64,000 nt of DNA from Chloranthus sessilifolius. Taxonomy: Eukaryota > Streptophyta > Magnoliopsida > Chloranthales > Chloranthaceae. A model generated the notes under the pieces. It worked only from the letters and a program-made list of their open reading frames with translations. It was not told where the DNA came from and searched no databases. How positions within the stretch are numbered: position 1 is the first letter of the stretch; the number at the start of each line of letters is the position of its first letter. The stretch covers positions 103,975,097-104,039,096 of the forward strand of contig CM037590.1 of assembly GCA_021018995.1 (NCBI GenBank). Direction: 5' to 3'. The position numbers were made by a program, and so were the translations under genes. Below, in pieces: positions 46,533-57,729 of the stretch.

Positions 46533-46838
46533 GGCTGTGTTTGGCATTGCTCTTTGGGAGAGGTAGAAACAAGCTTATTGTTATTGCAAAGAAATGTGGG
46601 GAGGGAGAAGGATTGTAAGAAGATAAAAGGGAGGCTGCCATTTGAAATAGGAAAAACAATCCTCTTTAAAAGAGCATGATTTTTGCATGCTCTTTTAAAG
46701 AGGGCTAGTTTTCCTATTTCAAAGAGCAGCCTCCCTTTTGTTCTTCCTCTAATCCTTCTATCTCCATATTCATTTGCAACAACAAAAAGTAGTAGCAACT
46801 CTTTTCTACTCTCCCAAAGAGCAATGCCAAACACATCC
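46533..46838. mobile_element. Tourist-like fold-back MITE (306 bp)
   Basis: Near-perfect inverted ends GGCTGTGTTTGGCATTGCTC (left) and, inverted, gagcaatgccaaacacatcc (right). The target duplication taa is exact (46530-46532 and 46839-46841), as for PIF/Harbinger. The centre is itself a strong hairpin: about 46627-46678 pairs with 46684-46736, including cctctttaaaagagcatg and its complement. Transcription from either side would give a long stem that could feed small-RNA processing; that is an inference. Confidence 0.85.
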
Positions 46839-46863
46839 TAAAATGGCCTTTATTATTACTAAG

Positions 46864-47125
46864 TGATAAATTTGGGTATCCATCTCAAAACCAATTGGCT
46901 ATACGTGGAGGGACCCAGGATCTTATAAGAGGATAGGCAAGGTTATAATTTACCCAATGTGTGACTAAACTTCAACATGCCCCAACACGGATTAAGTCAA
47001 ATCACATGGACAATTGAACTAGATGACATGGAGTGGAGAAAGGCCTGCTCTGATACCATGATAAATTTGGGTATTCATCTCAAATTAAGGCTATAATTTA
47101 CCCAATGTGCGACTAAACTTCAACA
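46864..47125 (-). mobile_element. TRIM-type miniature LTR element (262 bp)
   Basis: Two direct repeats with TG...CA ends flank about 80 bp: 46864-46977 and 47059-47125 (the latter shorter by an internal gap), both reading tgataaatttgggtat on the plus strand at one end and gactaaacttcaaca at the other. On the minus strand the shorter repeat comes first and is followed directly by TGGTATCAGAGC (47046-47057), the initiator-Met primer site. It has no coding capacity. The flanks ctaag and cttgc do not match, so the target duplication is worn or an end is off by a few bases. Confidence 0.78.
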
Positions 47126-47346
47126 CTTGCGAGGTTGGTGAATTATAGTCATAAGTTAATAGTACACATGGAGCACCTTTGTGTAGTGCATATATCGGTT
47201 TTGTTGTTATTATTATTATAAGGTTTGAGAAGGTGCAAATGGTTCTAAGGAGTTCCATCCATCTCTCTTCCAAAGACCAAAAGCGACAACCCACAATGCA
47301 CATTTGATTGCGCATTAAGAGTTGAGATAACATTCAAGACCCCTTT
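47126..47346. other. Flank of element F, nothing recognised
   Basis: A short stretch between the TRIM and element F. A minus-strand frame around 47245-47345 reads open into the element's target site but matches no family I know. The last bases, ccttt (47342-47346), are the left target copy of element F. Confidence 0.4.
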
Positions 47347-50001
47347 TGTAACGACTTGAAAATTTTGAGAACTTCCTGACTGCTTTGGTATTCGTGCACA
47401 GCACAGAAATCGAGATAAATTTAAAATTATGAAAACAAGATAATTAATACTAATACTTTTAATCTGTGTGCATACGAAGTGATAGATCACTTGCGACACG
47501 AATTCAAGATCCGTTTGGATCCTTTATAAGATGTTGGATACGTGTGAGTGTGTGTGCGCTCAACACTGGAGCGAAGGATTGGAAATGGAAATATCAGAGA
47601 TATTTCCATTGGTAGCTTATAAGAGAAGCAAGGTTAGGAAAACCTAATACATCTTCTTTTCCCTTGGAACCTCTGCTTGCAAACCATTGCTAGAACTTCC
47701 TCTGTGAGAAACCAAGCTTGTGAAACCCTAGAACTCTGATCTTCTGATTTGAGCGTAAGTAAATCGACAGGTATACGTCGATTACGTTGTGAGTGCCATA
47801 CACACTTGTGTGTTAACATGGGAGGTGCTTTGGTTCATCAGAGAAACCACTCTGGCGAACTCCCGAGTTAGGATCCGAAACCTATGCGAACCTAGGATGC
47901 CGTGGACCTAGAAGCAATCATCGGAAGAGGTGAGTTATTATGAGTTTTGAAGGATATTTATATGTCTTAAATGTGTGTGTGATGGAGGCTTAAATGATTC
48001 GTGGAAAATCATTATGGTTAGGGCTGATTTGGGATTGAAATCAACAACCCCATTAATGACAGCTTGACTGTCATATCTGATCGATCAATTTGAGAAATTG
48101 ATCGATCAACATGTAATTCGATTGATCGAATTTGAGAATTGATCGATCGAATTTTATAAGGCCTCTTAGAGATATTAGTGTGTTTTTCTTGAGAAGTTGA
48201 AGCCCAACGTGCCCGATTGATCAAACTGGTGGTTTAATCGGTCAAATTTGGTACTGATCGATCAAATTATGAGGTGATCGATCAATTTGTGAAATTGATC
48301 GATCAAATCAAGTATTTGATAGATCAAATTTTATAAGCACCCTGTGAGAATAGGAGGTAGGTTTTCTGAAAATTTGACCTGATCGATCGACCATGAGGAT
48401 TGATCAATCGAATTTGGGACTTGATCGATCAAATGGGAGATTGATCGATCAAAGTCAGGTCTATTCTGAATTGATGAAAAGGGTGAGTTTGATCGATCAA
48501 CAATGAAGATTGATCGATTAACTTGGGAATCCGATCAATCAAAATTAGAGATTGATCGATCAGATGTCCTCTATCCTGAGTGTGTAGTTATGAGGCATCT
48601 GATCAATCAATGAAGAGATTGATCGATCAGATGTGAATTCAATCGATCAAACATAAGATTGATCGATCGAATCCCCTGTTCTTTTGAACTATTTTCTGTT
48701 TTGGGTTTTTGGGAAGCAAACATTGTTGCTCAGTGTACTTTTGCTGTTATGACACGTAGTATACTATATGTATGATCTAGGTCAAGGCTTGAACCTCTTA
48801 TAAGGCTTTGGATTTGCTTAGAAAGATTAATTATGAGGTAGGGGAAATTCAACCTAGATTGTATCTGATTTTGACAACATGGTTTTATGCACATAAATAT
48901 TTGTTCTCTTCTGCTATACAAGTTCTGTTATCTGTTTCTGCATCTGTTCTATTATCTGACTCGGAGGTCTTATGAGTAATGATTTAAAGTTCATCTGACG
49001 AACCCCACCGATTCGATGGTATACCCGTGACCGCTAGGGTGGAATATCCGTGCATCTGCTTTGAAAATTCATCGACACAATTGCGCTCCTTAGATGAGGC
49101 TTTGTTTATGAAATTATTCATTGAACGACGATGGTCGGGGTTACCCATCGGCACACATCTAGCTACCACGTGCTATATTCACAGGAGTTATTTAAGTATA
49201 TAGAAATTAAGATGATAATTACTGTACGCATACATCTGATTACTCTGAAATTAGGTCTGTTTTCCTTTGCTTCTACATATGCTCTATTCATTAAAAGCCC
49301 AGCATTCTGGTTATTTTGCAAATCTAATCATCTGTTTGCATTTATTCAGCTCTGTCTACACTCTACATTATCTATCTGTCTGAGCTACTTTCTGTATGCC
49401 ATGCTTTACATTTCGAATGTAATTTACTTGAGTTTTTTCTATTGAGCTTATATGGTAGCTCACCATTTTTTCTACACAATAGGTTCTGAGGCTAGGGACC
49501 CTGGTACGGAGAGCGACCCAGACTATCAGTTGGAGACAGAGGCTGAGGCTGAGGACGAGGAGACGGATATCCAGGCCAACGAGTTTTACCCTTAGCCTGG
49601 TATATGAGTCTTGTATTTTGGGTTTCTAGTTATATATTTTGGTTTATCTGTGAGCCTGGTGGCCACTTCTGTATTATTTTATATTAGATGTTGTTATTTG
49701 TATTCATATACATTCTATAGGAACCACTATTGGGAACCACTATTTTTTAGTGATGGATGTCCATCACCATTGGTTCTTCTTGGTTCCTTTTTGAGGATGT
49801 ATATTCTTTTACATATTTATGTATTATTTATTTTCTTTCTTTGCTTTTGAGCCTTTTATGATGACTCGATCTGCCACTACTGGATAGTGTATGCTCTGAT
49901 TTTCGCTAGATGAGCAGACACTCTTTATTTTATCCCGGGGATCATCCAGAACATGATCCTGATGGCACGGGTTTCTGGGTATAGAAATCCGGGCTATCAC
50001 A
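47347..50001 (+). repeat. 5' LTR of element F (2655 bp)
   Basis: Starts TGTAACGACTTGAAAATTT and ends CGGGCTATCACA. It contains a GATCGATC-type array (48060-48675). Near its end, after an AG that follows a T-rich run (about 49490), a 37-codon acidic frame with ESDPDYQLETEAEAEDEETD is read. The 3' LTR has the same parts in the same order. Confidence 0.92.
48060..48675. repeat. GATCGATC palindrome array in the 5' LTR
   Basis: About 22 copies of gatcgatcaa or a close variant (gatcaatcaa, gattgatcga), spaced irregularly about 15-30 bp. The array starts right after gacagcttgactgtcatat. Many units are preceded or followed by a complementary ttgatcgatc, so longer dyads arise. Confidence 0.9.
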
Positions 50002-50003
50002 GT

Positions 50004-50015
50004 TGGTATCAGAGC
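50004..50015 (+). other. Primer-binding site of element F
   Basis: TGGTATCAGAGC, complementary to the 3' end of initiator tRNA-Met, two bases after the LTR. Perfectly preserved and standard for Tekay-type elements. Confidence 0.92.
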
Positions 50016-50108
50016 TAGGCTTTAGGTTGAACTATGGGTTCAAGTGGATTATTTTACAATCTAAGTACTGATCAATGTTGTTGTTTTCACAATGACAGAT
50101 CAGTGCTA

Positions 50109-51324
50109 TGGCCCCAAAGTTCAGAGGACATAGTGGAAGTAGAGGAGGATAGAGAGAAGTCCCTTTGCAAGAAATTCTCAATGTTACTAGAACATCTAAG
50201 GGATTGGAGTTCCTATCGGATGATAATGTTGTTCTAATAGGACCAAGAGGAGGGAGAAGAGGCTATGATGGTAGAATGGAGCAGGTGTTGGAAGCATTGG
50301 CTGCCAACGCGTTACTCAGCAGACTGTTGCTTTGAATCAACAAGCAGCTAGACCACCTCACCAACCCAGTGGCTTTGCCGAATTTAGGAGAATGAGACCT
50401 CCTAACTTATCGGGTCAAACTGATCCCATTGAAGCTGAGGGTTGGATAGAAGAGATGGAGAAATTATTTGATGTACTCTAGTGCACTGATGTGGAAAAAA
50501 AGTGCGTTGGGCAACCTTCAAACTTGATGGTGATGCCGGACTTTGGTGGAAGTCGATATCACGGAATAGAGAGAGAGAATTCCCTAATACTCCTTGGACT
50601 TGGGAGGAGTTTACTGAAGTCTTCTACAACAAATACTTCTCAAAGATAGTGAGGCATTAGTGGGAGATTAAGTTCATCGAGTTGAAACAAGGGGCTATGT
50701 CGGTAAGGGAATATGGTGCTGAGTTTGATAGATTATCTAGATTCGCACCACAGCATGTAGCCACTGAGCTGATGAGGGCTTGTAAATTTCAACTTGGCTT
50801 GAGGCAGAACCTAAAGAAGGATGTAGCCAAGTGGGAAATGGAGACATACGAGAGCGTGATGTCCAAAGCTCTCATCGCAGAGGAGGAGAACCAGAAACAG
50901 TTCACTTGGAGAGACAAGCAAAACAAAGAGAGGCCTTTTCAAGGACAATCTCAGGACCCTGAGTATAATAAGAGGGCTAGATTCTCTAGACCTCCTAGGT
51001 ACCCTTCTCACTCCTGACTAGCTATATCTTCAGGCCTGAGATCGTATCAGAGGTCAGCGGTGCCTGCATCATCCAGACCAATCAGAGCGTTTGGTTCTTC
51101 TGTCAGTGGAGCATCTACAGTGCATGGATCTTCACAGGTCTCTTCATTCACCCCAACTCCATTATGTGAAAAGTGTGGGAAATCACACCACACAGAGGAC
51201 TACAGTAGAGATATAGGGGCATACTTCAGGTGTGGCAAGATGGGCCACATGGTTAGGAACTGCCCAAAGGAGAGCGAGGAGAGCAAAGAGCGGGCTGGGT
51301 CGGTATCCACTCAGCGATTGTCTT
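50109..51324 (+). pseudogene. Element F gag region
   Basis: Start near 50109 (MAPKFRGHSGS). The capsid-type block has EAEGWIEEMEKLF (about 50430) and then SVREYGAEFDRLSRFAPQHV and ELMRACKFQLGLRQ (50700-50810). The nucleocapsid part carries CEKCGKSHHTEDYSRD and FRCGKMGHMVRNCP, the latter a C-x2-C-x4-H-x4-C knuckle (about 51225-51270). It would package element RNA. It is a fossil, not intact. Confidence 0.88.
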
Positions 51325-51474
51325 AACCTATTGTTCAAGGTCATGCATATGTCGTTGCCGCAACTGATGCCGTGACATCAAATGATGTCATTCAAGGTAT
51401 CTTTACACTTTGAGGGTCAAATTTATTAGTTTATTCATATACTATATCATGTTTCAATGAATTGATGCATGTAA

Positions 51475-51951
51475 ATGTTTATGTTTATTGTGCTTTTATC
51501 TTTATATGTTTGTTACTCCAATCAAAGGTACACTTATCATGCGACGAGGGGTGATGAGAGTCGAGTAAATGCTCGCGTATTGATAGACCCTGGGTCTAGT
51601 CATTCGTTCATCACTCCGTCATTCTCTGAGAAGTTAGGCATCGTGCCCAAGACTCTCGATTATATCTTAGTCGTAGACATCCCTACGGGAAGCTCAATCA
51701 GCACAGATACAGTGTGCCAGTCGGTGATTGTGATGATCGAAGATCACGAGACAATGATGGACATGATCACATTAAACATGGAGGGGTTTGATGTGATACT
51801 TGGAATGGATTGGTTATCTACAAACCATGCGAGTGTGGATTGCCTTCGAAAGGTTGTGGCCTTCCGACACCCTAAGAGAAAGTCCTTTCACTTCTATGGA
51901 ATCAAATCCAAGGTCGCGCCGTTCGTTCAACTATTCGAGCAGAGCGCATGA
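51475..51951 (+). pseudogene. Element F aspartic protease region
   Basis: RVLIDPGSSHSFITPSF at about 51570-51620 is the active-site block (the DPGSSHSFI variant normal in chromoviruses), followed by DVILGMDWLSTNHASVDC, the terminal block. Matures the polyprotein. This stretch is well preserved. Confidence 0.88.
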
Positions 51952-53528
51952 TGAAGAATAGATGTTGTGGATATCTTGCTTACCTGCAAGATCATCAGAA
52001 GAAGAAGAGGGACATCTCTCTTATAACAGTTGCTTGTGAATACCCTGATGTTTTTCCTGAAGACTTACTCGGATTGCCACCCAATCATGAGATCGAGTTC
52101 GCAGTTAATCTAGCACTGGGTACGGAACTATTGGCAAAGGCACAGTACAGAATGGTGCCTGCAGAATTGAAGGAACTGAAGGAGCAACTTCAGGAATTAT
52201 TGGACAAGGGCTTCATTAGTCCGAGTGTATCTCCATGTGGAGCACCGGTGTTATTTGTGAAGAAGAAGGATGATTCGATGCGGTTGTGCATTGATTATTG
52301 TCAGTTGAATAAGATGACGATTAAGATTCGTTACCCACTTCCGCAGATAGACGACCTCTTTGATCAGTTACAAGGTGCAAGGTTCTTTTCAAAGATTGAT
52401 CTACGGTCTAGTTACCACCAATTGAAGATCAAGGTGGATGACATTTCTAAAATAATTTTTCGCACAAGGTATGGGCATTATGAGTTCTTGGTTATGCCAT
52501 TTGGGCTAACGAATGCACCGACATCATTCATGGACTTGATGAACCGGGTATTCAAGCCACACCTCGACCAGTCAACAAATATCACCACTGACTGGTCGAG
52601 TTGCCTTGCAAACACTCAGAGACCACCAATTGTATGCCAAGCTTAATAAGTGTGAGTTTTGGCTTGATCGGGTTAGTTTCTTGGGCCACATTATTTTCGA
52701 GGATGGTATCACCGTTGATCCGATGAAGATTGAATCGGTAGTAAATTGGGAGCAACTGAAGACCATGACCAAAGTTTGTAGTTTCCTTGGTTTGGCAAGA
52801 TACTATAGACGGTTTGTTGAAGGGTTCTCTAAACTCTCAGGTTCGCTTACACAGCTGACAAAGAAGAACGCTATGTTTGAGTGGACGGAGCAGTGTGAGA
52901 AGAGTTTTCAAGAACTCAAGACGCGTCTGACTATAGCACCAGTGTTAGCTATACCTTATGGTAGAGGAGGTTTTGCTATATATAACGATGTGTCTTACAG
53001 TGGTTTGGGTTGTGTTCTCAACCAACACAAGAAAGTTATTACGTACGGTTCTTGGGTTGTGTTCTCAACCAACACAAGAAAGTTATTGCATACGGCTCTA
53101 GACATCTTAAGGATCACGAGAAGAACTATCCCACTCATGATCTAGAGTTAGCAGCGGTGATCTTTGCTTTGAAGATCTGGAGACACTACCTATACGGTGA
53201 GACATTTGATATCTTCACCGACCACAAGATTCTTAAATACTTGTTCATCCTGAAGGACCTGAACATGTGACAACGATAGTGAATGGAGTTCTTAAAGGAC
53301 TATAATTGTTCTATCCAGTATCACCCTGGGAAGGCCAACGTAGTGGCGGATGCACTGAGTCGGAAATCTTTAGTTCAGTTAGCACATCTCATTACGAGAG
53401 TGTATCGATGGCGTTTGCTTGAAGACATGGCCTTTTGTGATACGAGGTTCGATGTGAATGGTTCAGGAGCTTGGATGGCCACCCTGGTTATCAGGCCAAC
53501 AGTATTTGAGAATATCCGCAAACTTTAG
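51948..53528 (+). pseudogene. Element F reverse transcriptase and RNase H region
   Basis: [22 protein letters not shown], then [20 protein letters not shown], then [16 protein letters not shown] with a catalytic Asp, and [20 protein letters not shown]. RNase H and connection: [40 protein letters not shown] with the catalytic Glu, [11 protein letters not shown] and [16 protein letters not shown]. Order and spacing are those of plant chromoviruses. Decayed. Confidence 0.9.
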
Positions 53529-54531
53529 ATGGTCGATGATGAACTTATGACCATTAGACAGGGTGTGATCAGTGGGACCAGAGCAGATTTCTCCATCAGG
53601 GAGGATGGTACTTTACTATTCCAGAATAGAGTGTGCATACTTATCAATGTTGAGCTCCGAGACACAATTTTAGAGGTGGCTTATAAATCCATATATGCTA
53701 TATATCCTGGGAGTACCAAGATGTATCAGGACTTGAAGAAAAGCTTCTGGTGGAGAGGCTTGAAGAAGGACGTAGCTGAATACGTGTCCAGGTGCTTGGT
53801 CTATCAACAAGTTAAGATAGATCATCAGAATCCAGCGGGATTGTTGCTTACCTATACCAGAATGGAAATGGGAAGCCATTTCTATAGATTTCATCTTGGG
53901 GTTGCCAAAGATGTTAAGGAAACACAATGCCATCTGGGTCATTGTGGATAGATTGACTAAATCTGCACACTTTCTACCGTACCACACTACGTACACAGCC
54001 AGTAAGGTTGCGGAACTGTATATGAAGGAGATAGTTAGACTCCATGATATACCGATCAGTATTGTGTGTGATCGCGATCCACTGTATACATCACAGTTAT
54101 AGCAGAGATTTCAGGAAGGCATGGGGTCTAGACTTGATTTTAGCTTAGCGTTCCACCCGCAGACAGATGGGTAGACTGAAAGAGTGAACAAAATCATAGA
54201 GGATATGTTGCGTGCATGCATGTTAGACTTTTACGAGTCATGGGATCAACAATTGCCTCTGATTGAGTTCGCGTATAATAACAACTATCAGTCTAACATT
54301 GGTATGGGTCTCTACGAGGCCTTATATGGACGACGTTGCAACTCTCCATTGAACTGGGAGGAAGTCGGTGAGAAACTTATTTTGGGACCGGATATCGTGG
54401 ACAGTGCAACCGAGACGGTTCGGTTGATCCGTGAGAGATTGAGAGCTGCTCAAAGTCGCCAAAAGAGTTATGCCGATCTTCACCGGATGCAAGTCGAGTT
54501 TCTGGTATACTTGATTTTGCTAAATAGTTAA
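53529..54531 (+). pseudogene. Element F integrase region
   Basis: The zinc-binding end (HHCC) is represented around 53680-53820 by YPGSTKMYQDLKKSFWWRGL and SRCLVYQQVK. The catalytic core has IWVIVDRLTKSAHFLPYHTT, SIVCDRDPLYTS with the second Asp, and the AFHPQTDG-type block before the third acidic residue. DFYESWDQQLPLIEFAYNNN and ALYGRRCNSPLNWEEVGEK complete it. Not intact. Confidence 0.9.
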
Positions 54532-54539
54532 GTTTCCTT

Positions 54540-55000
54540 ATCCGCTCAATTCATATTGGGCTAACACCTGTTTTCAGGTATGAGATAAGGTATTTGTGAA
54601 GATCTCGTCAACTAAAGGCACGATGCATTTTAGAAAGCGTGGGAAGTTGAGTGCACATTATATTGGCCCTTTTGAGGTGCTTGGACAGGTTGGGAAACTT
54701 GCATACTAGATTGCCCTGCCACCACAGCTAGCAAATATGCATAATGTATTTCACGTTTTCATGCTGAAGAAATACGTGAAAGACCCAACACACATCTTAG
54801 ATTTTCAACAGATTGAGCTTCAAGAGGACTTGACTCTGGTAGAGGAACCTATGCAGTACTGGACCATAAGGAGCAAGTTCTACGGACTAAGATGATTCCA
54901 CTGGTGCTCGTAAAGTGGAGGAATCACTCTTCTGTAGAGGCTACCTGGGAGCGTGAAGCCAAAATTTGCGCGCAATACCCATAATTGTTCAACTGATATA
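54540..55000 (+). pseudogene. Element F integrase C-terminus with chromodomain
   Basis: A GPF/Y-type module (RKRGKLSAHYIGPFEVLGQV, about 54635-54695) and an HNVFHVFMLKKYVKDP-like block lead to a chromodomain remnant at about 54870-54985: MIPLVLVKWRNHSSVEATWE with the aromatic residues of the fold. Chromodomains steer integration towards particular chromatin, which is why the lineage is called chromovirus. Decayed. Confidence 0.82.
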
Positions 55001-55189
55001 CGAGGTACGTGTGATATTCAGTTGAGTTCTTTTATATTGTAATGTGTCTTTGATGAAACATTTGATCTTATGTTAGATGTGCATGCATGATTTAAGACAT
55101 TAGCACGACCTTACAGTATCACTGTTGGACTATGGCGATACCCACAGGTCTTTTACACCTATATTTTTGAAGGACAACTTTACTGTCAT

Positions 55190-55540
55190 ACCCGATCGAT
55201 CAAAGTAATGATTTGATCGATCAACTGTGAGTCCGATCGATCAACTGGGTAAGATGATCAATCAATCTTGAAATTTTAAGTTCAACCAATCCGATCGATC
55301 AAATGAGCTATTTTATCGATCAACTATCGAATCCGATTGATCAATTCAAGAATTGAATGATCAAGTGGATTTTGATTTTTATACATGTCCGATCGATGAA
55401 TTGGACAAATTTGATAGATCAATCTTAAAGTCCGATCGATCAACCTGGAGGACTAATTGATCAAACTATCAGGCTAGGGCTTTTCCATTATACAATCCGA
55501 TCGATCAATCTGTGACATTGATCGATCGACTGAATCAACT
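55190..55540. repeat. GATCGATC palindrome array between chromodomain and extra reading frame
   Basis: About 14 copies of gatcgatcaa and variants. The lead-in ggacaactttactgtcatac (55169-55188) is nearly the same as the gacagcttgactgtcatat before the LTR arrays, so this block is probably a displaced copy of LTR sequence or shares its origin. Confidence 0.88.
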
Positions 55541-55759
55541 TAAGTGGCGCTTGGGTTTTTAAAATGCTATTTGAACAATTGAACGAAACCCATTAAGCGA
55601 GAGCGCTTTATCTCCCTTGCGTTTGAGCTTCTTTTCTGACGACTCCTGGCTGCCGGAGCTCTAGATTCTTGGTTCGGATCATGTTTCGCATTCCTAGCAC
55701 AGTAAACCCTATATTTTGCAAATTCTTTAGAGTTTTTCTTGCATTTTTCTCCTTTTAAA

Positions 55760-57161
55760 ACTATGGGACCTCTCACGAAGAATACTTCGCACAAAATCTC
55801 TACTTCACGGGCTCGTGCATTGCCTCCGCCCATTGAACCTGTCGTGCCACCCTTGGTACCGCTCGTGGCACCTCCTATTCCACCTATACCACCCGTTAAC
55901 CCACCCCAACAGCAACTCATAGAACATGAGTTGCGGACCAATTTTTGGAATGCCAAGAGCTTTTTACCTAACCAAGAGTTTACCCCAACTCTTTTTGTCG
56001 ATCGCCCTGAGATGACTTGGGTGATCGAGTACGTTAGGAAGCTAGGACTCAACCCCATGCTCAAGACCTACCACGACTACTATTGCCCATGCATAGTACG
56101 TCTATTTTACCAACACCTCTGACGTGGGAGTAGCAGCTATCAAATGGTTACCATGATCGACGGGTTGGAGTACCGGTTCACCCATTTCCAGGTCTCTGCC
56201 GCTATACAGTGCCCCTCTGGGTACGTAGAAACAAGTGGATTAGCAGCACCCTACATCAAGGACGTTGCTTATGAGGATGTCGTCACCAAGATGACGCACG
56301 GTTTACATGGATCGGACCAATCAGTTAAGAGGGCCCAGCTACCGATGGATGCTTGACACTTATGTCAAGTGTGCCATTTACCCTTTCCTCCATAAGTCAG
56401 AGCGTACGAGCATCGTACAACAATTTTTATTTTTCGCCTTTGAGAACCATTGGTTCTCCGTCGCCGATATCATTATCGATGGCATGTTGGATGCATTTGA
56501 TCGGTTGACGAGGAAGGTGGCGCCTAAGAAGGAGATGCCCTATGCACGCTTGATCACCCGCATGGTCGAGCAATACAATTCTGTGCGGGAGGCCTACAGT
56601 ATGGTTCCTGGGGAGCCTAGACAGAACGATAATGTGAGAATCTTATTGCTAAAAGATTGGACCAAAAGCTATGATCTTTTGGTCAAGCGACCGCCTATTG
56701 AGGAGGGGGTTCCTCCAATTGAGGTGAGAGTTGAGCCGACTGCGGGAGCTCCAGATGTGGGGGAGGCACAACATGATCGTCCACCTCAGCCTGAGGTGCC
56801 TACTCGACCTGCCCCTACTACGTCGCGTCGACCTGCTCATGCTACTACATCGCGTTATGCCGAGCCTTCCACCCTTACGCTTGAAGCCCTCATCGCCGTT
56901 ATGAACAAGAACAACAAGCAGCTTCATGAGAGATTGGACAGAACGGAAGAGTTCCAGCATCAGGTGCATCAATGTCTGGACTATCATGAGGGGATCCTCG
57001 AGCTGGTGATGCAGCATTTGTATGCTACCACGTCGACCTTAATGATAGCTCATGCCCGTCAGCACACTGTTGACCCATGTGACTATCGCATTGAGCCAGC
57101 AGACCGAGCCGACCTACCCACCTACGGAACCAGGTCCATCATCAGCTCCACCGGCAGGTGA
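55760..57161 (+). pseudogene. Extra reading frame of element F (plant-transposon-protein-like)
   Basis: Lies in sense between the GATCGATC array and the 3' LTR. Order: a Pro-rich stretch (PPIEPVVPPLVPLVAPPIPP), then ELRTNFWNAKSFLPN and MTWVIEYVRKLGLNPMLKTY with IVRLFYQHL; then TYVKCAIYPFLHKSERTSIV and FFAFENHWFSVADIIIDGML; then RLITRMVEQYNSVREAY; then a Pro/Thr-rich linker and a coiled-coil-like end (KQLHERLDRTEEFQHQVHQC). These blocks match the 'putative plant transposon protein' type found near plant LTR elements; element C has a relative at 29846-30238. Function unknown; position is that of env-like frames in other lineages but I see no signal peptide or membrane segment. Not intact. Confidence 0.68.
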
Positions 57162-57718
57162 TTACTTTCAATTATATGTCATGCTTCTCATTTTATCTGT
57201 GTATATATCTATATATGTATATCTGTATATGTATATTTCTGTTTCCCTTATAAATTTCTGCTCTACATGCACGATTGCTTCCTGCATGACTTCTATTTTG
57301 ACTGCACGTGTATGTTATTTTTTATCAATGTTTTTCATTCTCATTACCCTAATTTCATTGTATATGGCACCTCTGCTTTGTACTTTGTCTCTGTCTGTTC
57401 CTAGATTTGATGTCTATGTGTTCTACGTTTATGGTTGTTTGAGTCATTGTGAAATGTTTTTATTGAGCACGTGACATTTGGGACGGAAGCATCCATGTAC
57501 GGATGCAATCCTCTATGGCATTCTCGGATGTCACACGTAGTACATTCAGGTTACTACGGATCCCGACCCTTCATAAGCGTGCTTAGCAGAGTCTATTGCA
57601 CTGTGACCCACTCGTACCGAATAGGGGCTATTTGTTTTATTTCGTTCTGCACCTTAGGGATAGGATGTTCTGTAGACCTGTCTGAGACTCCCTTGACATT
57701 TTTGCGGATGAAATTCCT
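57162..57718 (+). other. Element F 3' spacer
   Basis: No domain. Starts with a T-rich run containing tatatctNtatatNtatatctg repeats (57200-57245). The short hydrophobic frames here look like chance translations of T-rich DNA. Confidence 0.5.
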
Positions 57719-57729
57719 AAGGGGGAGAA
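57719..57729 (+). other. Polypurine tract of element F
   Basis: AAGGGGGAGAA directly before the 3' LTR, the place and form expected for the plus-strand primer. Confidence 0.85.

Noticed and set aside
47245-47345. Possible host exon next to element F
   Set aside because: Open for only about 30 codons with no recognisable family, and the right flank at 60410 does not continue it convincingly.
48060-48675. CRISPR-like array suggested by regular short repeats
   Set aside because: Repeats are about 10 bp, variable, without uniform spacers, and lie in a plant LTR; this is a degenerate tandem palindrome array.
48984-49445. Hydrophobic frame that looks like a membrane protein
   Set aside because: It lies within the 5' LTR of element F and recurs in the 3' LTR (59549-59869); T-rich LTR sequence read by chance.
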